This document shows, piece by piece, positions 52,462-60,647 of a stretch of 64,000 nt of DNA. The notes below the pieces were generated by a model, which was given only the letters and a program-made list of their open reading frames with translations, was not told the DNA's origin and searched no databases. A program made the translations under genes and the position numbers. Location of the stretch: the NCBI GenBank assembly GCA_031376385.1, contig JANMDQ010000028.1:1-64000 (forward strand). The letters run 5' to 3'. Source of the stretch: Aquisediminimonas sp031376385 (lineage in GTDB: Bacteria > Pseudomonadota > Alphaproteobacteria > Sphingomonadales > Sphingomonadaceae). How positions within the stretch are numbered: the first letter of the stretch is position 1; every line of letters begins with the position of its first letter.

Positions 52462-53001
52462 CTAATCCCCGTCAAACACCATCAGCGATTGAGGATTCAC
52501 GCCTACTACATGCAATTTTGCGGCTCCGCCCAAGTCTGGCAAATCGATTAAGAAGCGCGCCTCCGTCACAGTGGCTCCTTGACTGCGCAACAGCGAAATT
52601 CCGGCGAGCGCGGTGCCGCCCGTTGCGATCAGGTCATCAACCAATAACACTCGTGTACCTGGCTTCACCGCGCCGACATGCATTTCAATCCTATCTGTCC
52701 CATATTCCAGAGCATAGTCGATACCAACTGTTTCACCGGGCAATTTGCTGGGCTTTCGCAACATCACATTGCCTTTGACGAGTGCGTAGGATATCGCTGA
52801 CGCGATAACAAAGCCACGCGCTTCGATGCCAGCGATCAGGTCAAAAGCTTCAGGATCAAATGTCTCGATCAGCTGGTCAATCGCGGCGCGAAACCCCTTC
52901 CCATCGAGCAACAGTGTAGAGACATCGCGGAACATGATGCCGGGTTTGGGATAGTCAGGAATGGTGCGCACAAGTGCGGCAAGTTCGGATTTCGTGATCA
53001 T
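52462..53001 (-). CDS. apt: Adenine phosphoribosyltransferase
   Basis: Makes AMP from adenine and PRPP in purine salvage. The 179 residues have IPDYPKPGIMFRDVSTLL, IAGIEARGFVIASAI, MLRKPSKLPGETVGIDYALE and the PRPP loop VLLVDDLIATGGTAL. Complete and canonical. Confidence 0.97.
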   Translation of the reverse strand: MITKSELAALVRTIPDYPKPGIMFRDVSTLLLDGKGFRAAIDQLIETFDPEAFDLIAGIEARGFVIASAISYALVKGNVMLRKPSKLPGETVGIDYALEYGTDRIEMHVGAVKPGTRVLLVDDLIATGGTALAGISLLRSQGATVTEARFLIDLPDLGGAAKLHVVGVNPQSLMVFDGD

Positions 53002-53382
53002 CTGCGCTTCATCGCGGGGTGCTGTAGTGAGGTCAAGCGATCAACCCAATTTATTTCTTGAGGCATAGAAATTGCCATTTTGGAGGTAAAATGCCTCTCG
53101 CTGGGCATCAAATGTCAGCTTATTCCTTCAACTCCCTCCGCTTTGGACGGAGTCAATTTTTTGTTAAGATTTTGTTCTGAATTGGACCGCATGAAGGTCC
53201 TATCGGCAGTCACACAGCCGGTTGAACAGGAGGCCATTTTCGGCAAACTGACACCATTTATCGTTCGGGGCTTTGGCGTCAGCTTGTCCCCACATTGGCC
53301 TAGGCCTTGGCCCTGAATGATAAGTGTTTCACGTCTCACTTTCCCTATACTGGCCCCGGCGCGTATTGCCGGGGCCGTTTTT
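53002..53382 (+). other. Gene-poor 381-nt stretch, probable short transcript with small ORF
   Basis: No large gene fits here. GC content is lower than in the flanks. It contains a small ORF with a perfect ribosome site (53091-53180), a second possible 41-codon frame (53191-53316, weak ribosome site), and a strong terminator pointing right (53352-53383). The terminator has no gene to serve other than this stretch, so a short rightward RNA is inferred. Confidence 0.55.
53091..53180 (+). CDS. Candidate small ORF, 29 aa
   Basis: ATG preceded by TTTGGAGGTAAA, an unusually good ribosome site with GGAGG five nt away. It encodes 29 residues beginning MPLAGHQMSAYSF and ending FFVKILF, basic and hydrophobic. 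It may be a leader peptide or a small protein. No homologue is recognised. Confidence 0.45.
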   Translation: MPLAGHQMSAYSFNSLRFGRSQFFVKILF

Positions 53383-53383
53383 T
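53352..53383 (+). terminator. Strong rho-independent terminator (rightward)
   Basis: GGCCCCGGC and GCCGGGGCC pair in a 9-bp stem with a 7-nt loop, followed after one G by six T (53378-53383). In the opposite direction no T-tract follows. Confidence 0.9.
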
Positions 53384-54615
53384 CAGGTGAGCGTCAGCTG
53401 TTCCTTTAGCGGCTTCGTTGCGTCCGCCAAAACAGCGGAATCAACGACCATCCGCTCCTCAACCAGCTTGCGGCCTTGCACATAATCCTTGACCATATTC
53501 ACACAGTCCAGCGCGATGACGCGACCTTCTTTTGTGTAAACCACTGAGAAACTGCGCGTTGCTGGGTCGCCGCGCAAGATAGCCGCGTCATGGCCAGTGG
53601 ATAGCCCCACAGTCTGCAATTTCAGATCATATTGGTTGGACCAGAACCACGGCGTTGCAGCATAGGCCACGTCCACACCGCAAATCGTCTTGGCCGCAAC
53701 TGTTGCCTGATCATTGGCATTCTGCACCGACTCCAGCCGGATGACGGCCCCATCGGCAAAACCATTCGCATGGGCAGCGCAGTCTCCGATCGCGAAGATA
53801 TGAGGCAGCGATGTGCGGCACTGTGCGTCGATGTCGATTCCGTTGTTTGCCCGTGCCCCTGCCGCGACCAAGGGCGCAATCGCCGGGATGATGCCAATGC
53901 CGACAATCACCATATCCGCCGCAACGACGCTATCATCGCTGAGCCGCACGCCGCTCACATGGCCGCCCGTGCCTTCTATCGCGACCACGCCGATACCTGT
54001 GCGCAAATCGACGCCGTGGGCGCGGTGTTCGCCTTCGTAAAAAGTCGAAAGTTCTTCACCGGCAACACGCGCCAGCACCCGGGGCAGAGTTTCAAAGAGC
54101 GTCACAGGCTTGCCCAACTTCGTGAGCACAGCGGCGGCCTCCAGCCCGATATAGCCGCCGCCGACCACGGCAATACGAGAGACGCCGTCTAACGCGGCCA
54201 TAATCGCGTCAACATCTTCGCGCGTGCGAACGGCATGAATGCCTGCCAGGTCAGACCCCGGACAAGTCAATGGACGCGGATCGCCGCCCGTCGCCCAGAT
54301 CAAGTCGCCATAGCCAATCATGCTGCCGTCACTCAGCGTCACCGTCCGCGCCTCGGCATCAACCGCTACCACTTCTGTGCTCAACCGCAGTTCGATGCCT
54401 TTGTCCGCCCAGAAGTGAAGGGGTCGGATATACAGACGGTCGAACGTCTTATCCTTGGCCAGATATTCCTTTGACAATGGCGGGCGCTCGTAAGGCGGCT
54501 CGTCTTCGCGCCCGATCATCATCACGCTGCCCGTAAAGCCGTTCTGGCGCAGCGCAATGGCTGCCTGAGCGCCGCCGTGGCCAGCGCCGACAATGATGAC
54601 GTCCCGGTGTTCCAA
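53383..54615 (-). CDS. FAD-dependent ferredoxin/rubredoxin reductase
   Basis: A 410-residue NADH-dependent reductase of the oxygenase-coupled type. VIIVGAGHGGAQAAIAL is the FAD motif, IAVVGGGYIGLEAAAVL the NAD motif, and HIFAIGDCAAHAN the second FAD motif. ATPWFWSNQYDLKLQTVG is typical of the C-terminal domain. It starts at TTG with AAGGAAG five nt upstream; no ATG is in frame near it. Last of three co-directional genes. No partner ferredoxin or oxygenase is adjacent, though the upstream gene is an Fe(II) hydroxylase. Confidence 0.88.
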   Translation of the reverse strand: MEHRDVIIVGAGHGGAQAAIALRQNGFTGSVMMIGREDEPPYERPPLSKEYLAKDKTFDRLYIRPLHFWADKGIELRLSTEVVAVDAEARTVTLSDGSMIGYGDLIWATGGDPRPLTCPGSDLAGIHAVRTREDVDAIMAALDGVSRIAVVGGGYIGLEAAAVLTKLGKPVTLFETLPRVLARVAGEELSTFYEGEHRAHGVDLRTGIGVVAIEGTGGHVSGVRLSDDSVVAADMVIVGIGIIPAIAPLVAAGARANNGIDIDAQCRTSLPHIFAIGDCAAHANGFADGAVIRLESVQNANDQATVAAKTICGVDVAYAATPWFWSNQYDLKLQTVGLSTGHDAAILRGDPATRSFSVVYTKEGRVIALDCVNMVKDYVQGRKLVEERMVVDSAVLADATKPLKEQLTLT

Positions 54616-54627
54616 ACTATCTTCCTT

Positions 54628-55308
54628 TTAGGTTTTGCCGCCCCAGAAGCGCTCCCGGAACCATTTTGTCACGATATATTTGGTGCCTGCACTCACCGGG
54701 CAGCCCTCATGGATGCTGAGATCCTGCGGCGATCCAATCTCGGTCATATTGTTCCACAGCACCAGCATAGCGGTGCGAGGCTGCACACAGAGGCCCGCCT
54801 TGGGAAAATTCGTCTCCCCTCCGCCTTCTGGTTCGTTCAGGTAAATCATGCCCGTCCACGTCCGCTGGCCGCCCGCTTTGCGCTCCGCCTCCCAATAAGA
54901 CTCCCCGATGTGGAAATAATCGTGATGCGGTTTGAACTGCTGGCCGGGCCTGTAGCGTTGCCCTTGCAATGTTTCCCCGTGGCGCTGATCAATCCCGGTT
55001 AGTTCACAGACCCGCCGTTCAATCCGCATCACCAGCGGGTGATAGGGATCAAGGTTGCAGCTAAAACTGGTGCGGAAACCGTCCTGCTCGGTCCCTGCAT
55101 AAAGGCTCGATGGATGATTATCCGCCTCGATCAGCGCGATCAGCCCGTCGCATTCGTCCTGCGTCATGAACCCTTGCACGCAGTAAAGATCTAGTCCGGC
55201 CTGCCCAACAATTTCGACTCGCTCGTGCTTCTTCAGCTTCCGCCGAACATTCTTGCTGAACTCGGCGATTTTTTTGGACCCAAGGTCTTTCGACTTCACT
55301 GCGCTCAC
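54628..55308 (-). CDS. 2OG-Fe(II) oxygenase, prolyl 4-hydroxylase type
   Basis: A 226-residue dioxygenase. The iron ligands are in FKPHHDYFHIGES (HxD) and LSIHEGCPVSAGTKYIVTKW (distal His and 2-oxoglutarate Lys). MIYLNEPEGGGETNFP is the conserved core strand. Starts at GTG that overlaps the stop of the amidohydrolase gene (GTGA). The protein or peptide substrate is unknown. Confidence 0.87.
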   Translation of the reverse strand: MSAVKSKDLGSKKIAEFSKNVRRKLKKHERVEIVGQAGLDLYCVQGFMTQDECDGLIALIEADNHPSSLYAGTEQDGFRTSFSCNLDPYHPLVMRIERRVCELTGIDQRHGETLQGQRYRPGQQFKPHHDYFHIGESYWEAERKAGGQRTWTGMIYLNEPEGGGETNFPKAGLCVQPRTAMLVLWNNMTEIGSPQDLSIHEGCPVSAGTKYIVTKWFRERFWGGKT

Positions 55309-56576
55309 TGGATTACGCGGCCCCTGACCATCACAAAATAAATCTTTTCCAGGACCCGCACGTTGGTGAGCGGATCACCGGAAACGGCTATGATGTCGGC
55401 AGAATATCCCGGCGCGATGCGGCCTACTTCATTTTCAAGTCCAAGCAGCGCAGCAGCGCCTGTGGTCGCGGTGGCGATGGCTTCGGCAGGGGTGAAGCCG
55501 CCCAGATCAACCATCTGCGCAAACTCCTCCCCGTTGCGGCCATGTTCAAACACGCCGGAGTCAGTGCCAAAGGCCACTTTCACGCCGCTATCGCGCGCGG
55601 CTTTCAAAGCCTTTCCAACATTGCGCACAGTTTCACGCACCTTCACTTCAACGGTGGGCGTGTAGATATTTTTACCAAGCCGTTCGCGAATGCCGGTGAA
55701 GGCCATCAGAGTGGGCACGAAATAAGCGCCGCTGGCCTTCATGGCTTTCAACCCTTCGGCATCAGCAAAAGTGCCATGTTCGATGGAATCTACGCCTGCC
55801 TTGACCGCTCCCAATATGCCGCCCGCACCGTGGGCATGGGCAGCAATTTTGAGGCCAAGGCCGTGAGCCGTATCAACAATCGCTTTCATTTCCACATCAG
55901 AAAAATGCTGGCCAAGGCCGCGCCCTTGCTGCGACAGCACGCCGCCAGTAGCCGTGATTTTGATGACATCCGCGCCGCGCTTTGAGGCCTCCCGCACGCG
56001 AGCGGCGCATTGTTCGGCGCCAGTGCAGGTGTTTTGACCATCGAGCACTGCGACCACTTCCGGCCGAAAGCCAGAGACGTCACCGTGCCCGCCAATGATG
56101 GAAATAGCCGGGCCAGATGACAAGATGCGTGGTCCGGGAACAAGACCCTTTGCCGTCGCATCGCGAAGGGCAAAGCCAGTAACCTGAGCCGACCCTAAAT
56201 CACGGACGGTCGTGAAGCCAGCCAACGCAGTAACCCGCGCATTTTTTGCGCCGACCAATGTCGCAAATTCATCCGTATCGACAGCTTCCTGCCGGTAATC
56301 GCCGCCGGGGTCTCCCGTCAGGTGAACATGGGAATCGATCAGGCCGGGGAGAACCGTCTTGTCTTTCAGGTCAATCAGACGCGCTCCAGCGGGAAGTGCG
56401 GCATAGCCATTTTCGAGCCCGCTGATTTTTCCGTCCACCACGGTAATGGTGCTGGGGCCAGAGGCTGGCTTTGCCGCATCGGTGATCACGCGCCCGGCAT
56501 GGATGATCAGCGTCTCTGCTTGGACGACGCTTGCCGTGCTGATCGATGCGATGAACGCCAGAATGAGAGTTTTCAT
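55305..56576 (-). CDS. Secreted metal-dependent amidohydrolase
   Basis: A 423-residue exported hydrolase with signal MKTLILAFIASISTASVVQA. The metal motif is LPGLIDSHVHLTGDPGG (HxH), with KIAAHAHGAGGI and SIEHGTFAD supplying further His and FGTDSGVFEHG the Asp. It is close to Xaa-Pro/Xaa-Arg dipeptidase-like amidohydrolases. A ~45-residue upstream frame was discarded as non-coding. First gene of a unit with the prolyl hydroxylase and the reductase. Confidence 0.9.
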   Translation of the reverse strand: MKTLILAFIASISTASVVQAETLIIHAGRVITDAAKPASGPSTITVVDGKISGLENGYAALPAGARLIDLKDKTVLPGLIDSHVHLTGDPGGDYRQEAVDTDEFATLVGAKNARVTALAGFTTVRDLGSAQVTGFALRDATAKGLVPGPRILSSGPAISIIGGHGDVSGFRPEVVAVLDGQNTCTGAEQCAARVREASKRGADVIKITATGGVLSQQGRGLGQHFSDVEMKAIVDTAHGLGLKIAAHAHGAGGILGAVKAGVDSIEHGTFADAEGLKAMKASGAYFVPTLMAFTGIRERLGKNIYTPTVEVKVRETVRNVGKALKAARDSGVKVAFGTDSGVFEHGRNGEEFAQMVDLGGFTPAEAIATATTGAAALLGLENEVGRIAPGYSADIIAVSGDPLTNVRVLEKIYFVMVRGRVIQ

Positions 56577-56630
56577 GCGGCTTCTCCTTAGCCGCCCTAT
56601 TGGATGGAGGAGCAAAACCACGCAAGCAAG

Positions 56631-56667
56631 AAAAATGCCCCGGCGAGCCTATCACCGGGGCATTTTC
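56631..56667 (-). terminator. Terminator of the RcnB-like gene
   Basis: AATGCCCCGG and CCGGGGCATT pair in a 10-bp stem; on the minus strand TTTTTC follows. It comes 20 nt after the stop of the RcnB-like gene. It may also act in the other direction, as T4 follows on the plus strand. Confidence 0.88.
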
Positions 56668-56683
56668 AGTCTACGTCTGGCGG

Positions 56684-57703
56684 CTACCAGAAGAAGTTGT
56701 TGATCACATCCACAACATAGCCCGTGCGAGTGTCGATCAGCAGGACGTCATCATAATAACGCACCCAGCGGTAAGACCCGTAAGCCTGTGGCAAACGATA
56801 TTGCCACGGGTCATTGATCCAGTAGCGGTTCGAATAAAAGAGCGAGTCGAGATAAATCCCGATGCTGAACCGGTTATAGCCATAGCCGCGCCCATAGGGA
56901 TTGTAATAGTTTGGCGCACGGTAAAGCTGACGATATTGGTTCCGGTGCCCGCGCCAATCGTAGCGGCGGTCATTATGCCATCCGCGATCCCAACGCTGGT
57001 TGCTATTTCCATAGCCATAGCCACGGTTATCGTTGCGGTTCCGGTCATAACGCCCGTCACCATTGCGATCATAGCGGCGGTCTAACGTTCCGTTTCCGTC
57101 GCGGTCCCACCGGCGATCCAAGTTACCGTCGCGGTTGCGGTCCCACGGTCGATCGACTTGGCCGTTGCGATTGCGATCCCAATCCCGGTCTATCCGGCCA
57201 TTGCCGTTACGGTCCCAAGTGGAACCGTTGTTGGGCTGCGGGCGGACATCGCCTCTGCCTTCGCTGCGACCGCGATCACCCCGTCCATCCCCATTCCGGC
57301 CATCCCAATTCCGGCTATCAGCGCGATTGGCATCACGATTGCGACCTTCCCAATTGCGGGACGACACAGGCGGCGCTTGCGGAGTTGTCGGCTGAACAGG
57401 GGCGGTGTTCATCCCGCCGTTCCGGCGTCCCCAGTTTTGGCCCGAAGTCTGACCCCCGTTCTCATTGCCCCAATTGCCGCGCTGGCGTGCTGGCTGCTGG
57501 ATGTGCGGAGCCTCTCGTTGCGCGCTCTGTTCTTGTGACTGGCCTTGTTCTTGTGCCTGTTCGGTGCGCTCACGACTGGTCTCGCGGCGATCACCGCGGT
57601 TTTCCATCCGTGCGGCTCGGTCCTGACGCTCGCCCATGTCCTGGGCCTGCGCTGGCAATATACTCACTGTCGCCAAGAGGAGGGCAAGAGGAAAAATACG
57701 CAT
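56684..57703 (-). CDS. RcnB-like protein with five Ca-loop-like repeats
   Basis: A 339-residue exported protein; signal MRIFPLALLLATVSILPAQA. Residues 25-160 are low-complexity, rich in Gln, Arg, Asn and Gly. Residues about 163-222 hold five tandem 12-residue units of the form [WY]DRxxxGxxDRx, each fitting DxNxDGxxD as in EF-hand, dockerin or TSP3 loops. The C-terminal 80 residues (VRYYDDVLLIDTRTGYVVDV) match the RcnB domain, linked in E. coli to Ni/Co balance. AGGAG stands nine nt before the ATG; a TTG one codon earlier is possible. Confidence 0.8.
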   Translation of the reverse strand: MRIFPLALLLATVSILPAQAQDMGERQDRAARMENRGDRRETSRERTEQAQEQGQSQEQSAQREAPHIQQPARQRGNWGNENGGQTSGQNWGRRNGGMNTAPVQPTTPQAPPVSSRNWEGRNRDANRADSRNWDGRNGDGRGDRGRSEGRGDVRPQPNNGSTWDRNGNGRIDRDWDRNRNGQVDRPWDRNRDGNLDRRWDRDGNGTLDRRYDRNGDGRYDRNRNDNRGYGYGNSNQRWDRGWHNDRRYDWRGHRNQYRQLYRAPNYYNPYGRGYGYNRFSIGIYLDSLFYSNRYWINDPWQYRLPQAYGSYRWVRYYDDVLLIDTRTGYVVDVINNFFW

Positions 57704-57818
57704 CAAAAGATACTCCTAACCGCCGCGACTCACAAAGCCGCGTCTTGAGAGCAGAAATGGCCTTTCCTCCCTGACCCGTTGCTTAACAGCGGTGAAAGGA
57801 TATTGACAGGTTTGGACC

Positions 57819-58586
57819 TTAGTCGTCGGTGTGCTGCGTGCGCTCCGCCCGCTGCGGGATGATCAAGATCAGCGCCAGTATTGCCACGGCCAGAACCGCC
57901 GACGCCACAGGGCGGCTGAAATCCAGCCCGCCTTTCTCAATCGGCTTATCAAGGAAATCCCCCACCGCTGCCCCAAGTGGCCGCGTCAGAATGAAGGCCA
58001 CCCAGAACAGCATCACGCGGCTGATGCTGGTCGCATAATAAAACACCACTAACAGCGCGAGCAGCCCCGCAAAGATGAGCGCAGCGCCCAGATAGCCCAG
58101 CCCTCCCGTATCCGCTGCCCAATCGCCAAGGGCAGTGCCAAGCGTTTGTGAAAAGGTGATTGTGATCCAGTAGAACAGCTCTGCCTTGCGCTCATGCACG
58201 GTCTCGACCGCAATCGACCCCAGCACGGCGCGCCACAGTGCCAGCGATCCAACAACGCAGAGTAACAGCAAAGCTGACCCGCCAGTATAGCCAATCCCCA
58301 TTGACCGCGTTGCGAAATCCGCCATCGTCGTGCCAGCGGTCGTTGAGGCAATGATCGTCGCCCAATAGAGCATCGGGTGGAACCGGGCAGCCGATATCTG
58401 CCACCACACCAACACGACCAGCAGAGACAGAAAAATGGCAGTGCCCACCAGATACCCAAGGTCCATCGTCATGCTGACTGTATCGCCAGCCGTTTCCCCA
58501 AGCGTCGTCGCCAGAATTTTGATGATCCAAAATCCCAGAGTGACTGCTGGAACCTTCGCCAAGGTCTCACGCTCAGCACTTGTCAT
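57819..58586 (-). CDS. COG4705-like integral membrane protein
   Basis: A 255-residue membrane protein with about eight helices in four similar pairs. Each pair carries a small polar motif: TLGETAGDTV, TTAGTTMADF, TLGTALGDWA and PLGAAVGDFL. This internal repetition suggests duplication and a shared binding role, but function is unknown. GGGAG lies eight nt before the ATG at 58586. An earlier ATG (58610) is possible. Divergent from the acyl-CoA dehydrogenase pair. Confidence 0.75.
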   Translation of the reverse strand: MTSAERETLAKVPAVTLGFWIIKILATTLGETAGDTVSMTMDLGYLVGTAIFLSLLVVLVWWQISAARFHPMLYWATIIASTTAGTTMADFATRSMGIGYTGGSALLLLCVVGSLALWRAVLGSIAVETVHERKAELFYWITITFSQTLGTALGDWAADTGGLGYLGAALIFAGLLALLVVFYYATSISRVMLFWVAFILTRPLGAAVGDFLDKPIEKGGLDFSRPVASAVLAVAILALILIIPQRAERTQHTDD

Positions 58587-58657
58587 ACTCAAACTCCCTA
58601 TAGGCCTCATTTTGATCAGCTTGCGCTTGTGCCGGGCCTTCTGCAATAGCGTGTGCT

Positions 58658-59797
58658 ATGCAAGGCTTTGCCATCCATGATTTTGACCCACCCGGCGACA
58701 TCGCAGCGTTGCGCAGTCAGGTTCGGGCGTTTCTGAGCGCACATCAGCCCAAAACCAGTGCCGCCAAGCGCGCGAACTGCTGGCAAGTCTCTGACCCCGC
58801 GTTCAGCCGTGCGCTTGGTGCTGCTGGCTATCTCGGCTTCACATGGCCCAAAGCCTACGGCGGCCATGAACGGCATTTGCTCGAACGCTATGTGGTGGTT
58901 GAGGAATTGCTGGCCGCTGGTGCCCCCGTCGGCGCGCATTGGATTGCGGACCGGCAAACGGGCCCGCTGATCCTGCGCTACGGCACGGAGGAACAGCGCG
59001 AGAAATATCTGCCCGGCATGACGCGTGGAGATATGTTTGCGTGCATCGGCTTGTCCGAGCCCGGTGCCGGATCAGATTTGGCCAGCGTGCGCACATCGGC
59101 ACGGCGCACGAATGAAGGTTGGCGTGTGAATGGGCAAAAAATCTGGACGTCAGGTGCGCATGTGGCCCATGCGATGCTCGCGTTGGTTCGCACGACGGAA
59201 GGCAGTGAGCGCAATGCCGGGCTGAGCCAGTTGCTCATAGATCTGGACACCCCGGGCATCACGATCCGCCCAATCATCGATCTGGCAGGCGACCATCATT
59301 TCAATGAGGTCTTTTTCGATGATGTGCTGGTGCCAGAAGGCGCGCTGGTTGGCGCGGAGGGTAACGGTTGGAGCCAAGTGGTCGCTGAACTCGCCATCGA
59401 ACGCTCCGGCCCGGAACGCTATCTATCAAGCCATGCGCTGCTCGTCGCGCTCATTGATTTTGTGGGGCCTGAGCCCGTGCCGGCGATGAAAGCGCTGATT
59501 GGCCGTGCGACGGCAGACCTCTGGACGCTGCGGCAAATGTCGATGTCAGTGACGGCAAAACTGGCGCACGGCGAAGACCCAGTGGTGGAAGCCGCCATCG
59601 TCAAGGATTTGGGCAATGCCTTTGAACAAGACTTGCCCCGCGCGGTGCAAGACGCCGTGACGCTAGACCTGCTGGGTGACAGCGAGCTGGCCCAAGTGCT
59701 GCACCTCCTTCTGCTGACCTCCCCAAGCTTCTCCCTGCGCGGCGGGACAAAAGAGATTTTGCGCGGCATTGCAGCGCGCGGGCTTGGACTTCGATGA
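58658..59797 (+). CDS. Acyl-CoA dehydrogenase, full-length subunit
   Basis: A 379-residue acyl-CoA dehydrogenase with all three domains. ACIGLSEPGAGSDLASVRTS and GQKIWTSGAHVAHAMLALV form the middle beta domain, and FSLRGGTKEILRGIAARGL the C-terminal FAD-binding end. The next gene encodes a much smaller relative 10 nt downstream, so a heteromeric enzyme is likely, as known for some actinobacterial steroid-degrading dehydrogenases. Substrate unknown. Confidence 0.9.
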   Translation: MQGFAIHDFDPPGDIAALRSQVRAFLSAHQPKTSAAKRANCWQVSDPAFSRALGAAGYLGFTWPKAYGGHERHLLERYVVVEELLAAGAPVGAHWIADRQTGPLILRYGTEEQREKYLPGMTRGDMFACIGLSEPGAGSDLASVRTSARRTNEGWRVNGQKIWTSGAHVAHAMLALVRTTEGSERNAGLSQLLIDLDTPGITIRPIIDLAGDHHFNEVFFDDVLVPEGALVGAEGNGWSQVVAELAIERSGPERYLSSHALLVALIDFVGPEPVPAMKALIGRATADLWTLRQMSMSVTAKLAHGEDPVVEAAIVKDLGNAFEQDLPRAVQDAVTLDLLGDSELAQVLHLLLLTSPSFSLRGGTKEILRGIAARGLGLR

Positions 59798-59807
59798 GGG
59801 CCGTGCG

Positions 59808-60500
59808 ATGAGCGAAATGCGCACTCAGTTGGTGGAGACTGCAACAGCGCTGCTGTCGAGCCAGACCGATGCAGCGGCGTTTGATGCCGCTGGTTTTGGG
59901 CAGTTGCTCACCCCTGAAAGCGAAGGCGGCTTTGGCGGGGACTGGGGCGATGCAGAGGCCGTGCTTAGGTTGGTTGGCTATCGTCAGCCGGAACTTGAAG
60001 TTGTCGCACTGATAGTCGGCAATGCCGAACTGGACCGCGCACTTGCGACTGTTGCGCTGATTGGTGGCGCGCTGCAACGGGCAATGGAAATGGCGATTGA
60101 TCATGCCAACACGCGCGTTCAGTTTGGCAAGCCGCTGGGTAAGCAGCAGGCTGTGCAGCAATCACTGGCGCTGCTCGCTGAAGAAGTGGCGGCCGTTGCC
60201 GTCGCCGCCCAAGCGGCGGCCCGCGCACGCAATACAGGTGACGGTGCGTTTGAAATAAGCTGTGCTAAACTCCGCGCCAACCGCGCCGCAGGCACAGGCG
60301 CGGCTATTGCTCATCAGGTCCACGGCGCGATTGGTTTCACCATCGAATATCCGTTGCACCGCTACACCCGCAAGCTCACTGAGTGGCGCTCAGCCTTTGG
60401 CAATGATGCGGCTTGGGCCGAGCGAGTCGGCACTTTTGCAGCCACTAAAGGCGGCGTCGGGCTGTGGACGGAAATCACGCAGCGCGGGGATATGCAATAA
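59808..60500 (+). CDS. Short acyl-CoA dehydrogenase-like subunit without middle domain
   Basis: Only 230 residues. The N-terminal helical part is shortened (LLTPESEGGFGGDWGDAEAV) and passes directly into the C-terminal helical domain (ALIGGALQRAMEMAIDHANT, GAIGFTIEYPLHRYTRKL). The beta domain that holds acyl-CoA and flavin is absent. The frame is complete and has a normal stop, so this is not a frameshifted full-length gene. It probably acts only with the upstream subunit. The ATG at 59808 was chosen to avoid overlap. Confidence 0.82.
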   Translation: MSEMRTQLVETATALLSSQTDAAAFDAAGFGQLLTPESEGGFGGDWGDAEAVLRLVGYRQPELEVVALIVGNAELDRALATVALIGGALQRAMEMAIDHANTRVQFGKPLGKQQAVQQSLALLAEEVAAVAVAAQAAARARNTGDGAFEISCAKLRANRAAGTGAAIAHQVHGAIGFTIEYPLHRYTRKLTEWRSAFGNDAAWAERVGTFAATKGGVGLWTEITQRGDMQ

Positions 60501-60556
60501 CGTCGTTATTCGATAAACCGCCGCACTGTTGCAAAAGTGAGACAGGGCTGCGCAGA

Positions 60557-60587
60557 TTTGAGCAAACCTCAAAATTTGTCTGGACAA
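60557..60587. promoter_or_regulatory. Two inverted repeats before TonB-dependent receptor gene
   Basis: TTTGAG (60557-60562) pairs with CTCAAA (60568-60573), and three nt later TTGTCTGGACAA (60576-60587) has perfect 5-nt arms around TG. They lie 60-90 nt before the receptor's start codon. The second resembles operators of GntR-family regulators; no such regulator is adjacent. Confidence 0.45.
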
Positions 60588-60647
60588 CTTATCCTCAAAG
60601 TGGGAGCCTAACTCCAATAAAAGCAGTTGATCCACAGGGGGGATATC

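Noticed and set aside
53191..53316. A 41-codon frame after the 29-codon ORF as a firm gene
   Set aside because: No good ribosome site precedes it and no family is recognised, so it is only mentioned as a possibility within the 53.0-53.4 kb stretch.
56911..57774. A 287-codon plus-strand frame opposite the RcnB-like gene
   Set aside because: The repeated DNA of the 12-residue units keeps several frames open; the minus-strand product has a signal peptide and a known domain.
59808..60500. Short acyl-CoA dehydrogenase gene as a pseudogene
   Set aside because: Ends of both remaining domains are conserved and the frame is complete, so a real short subunit is more likely than decay.
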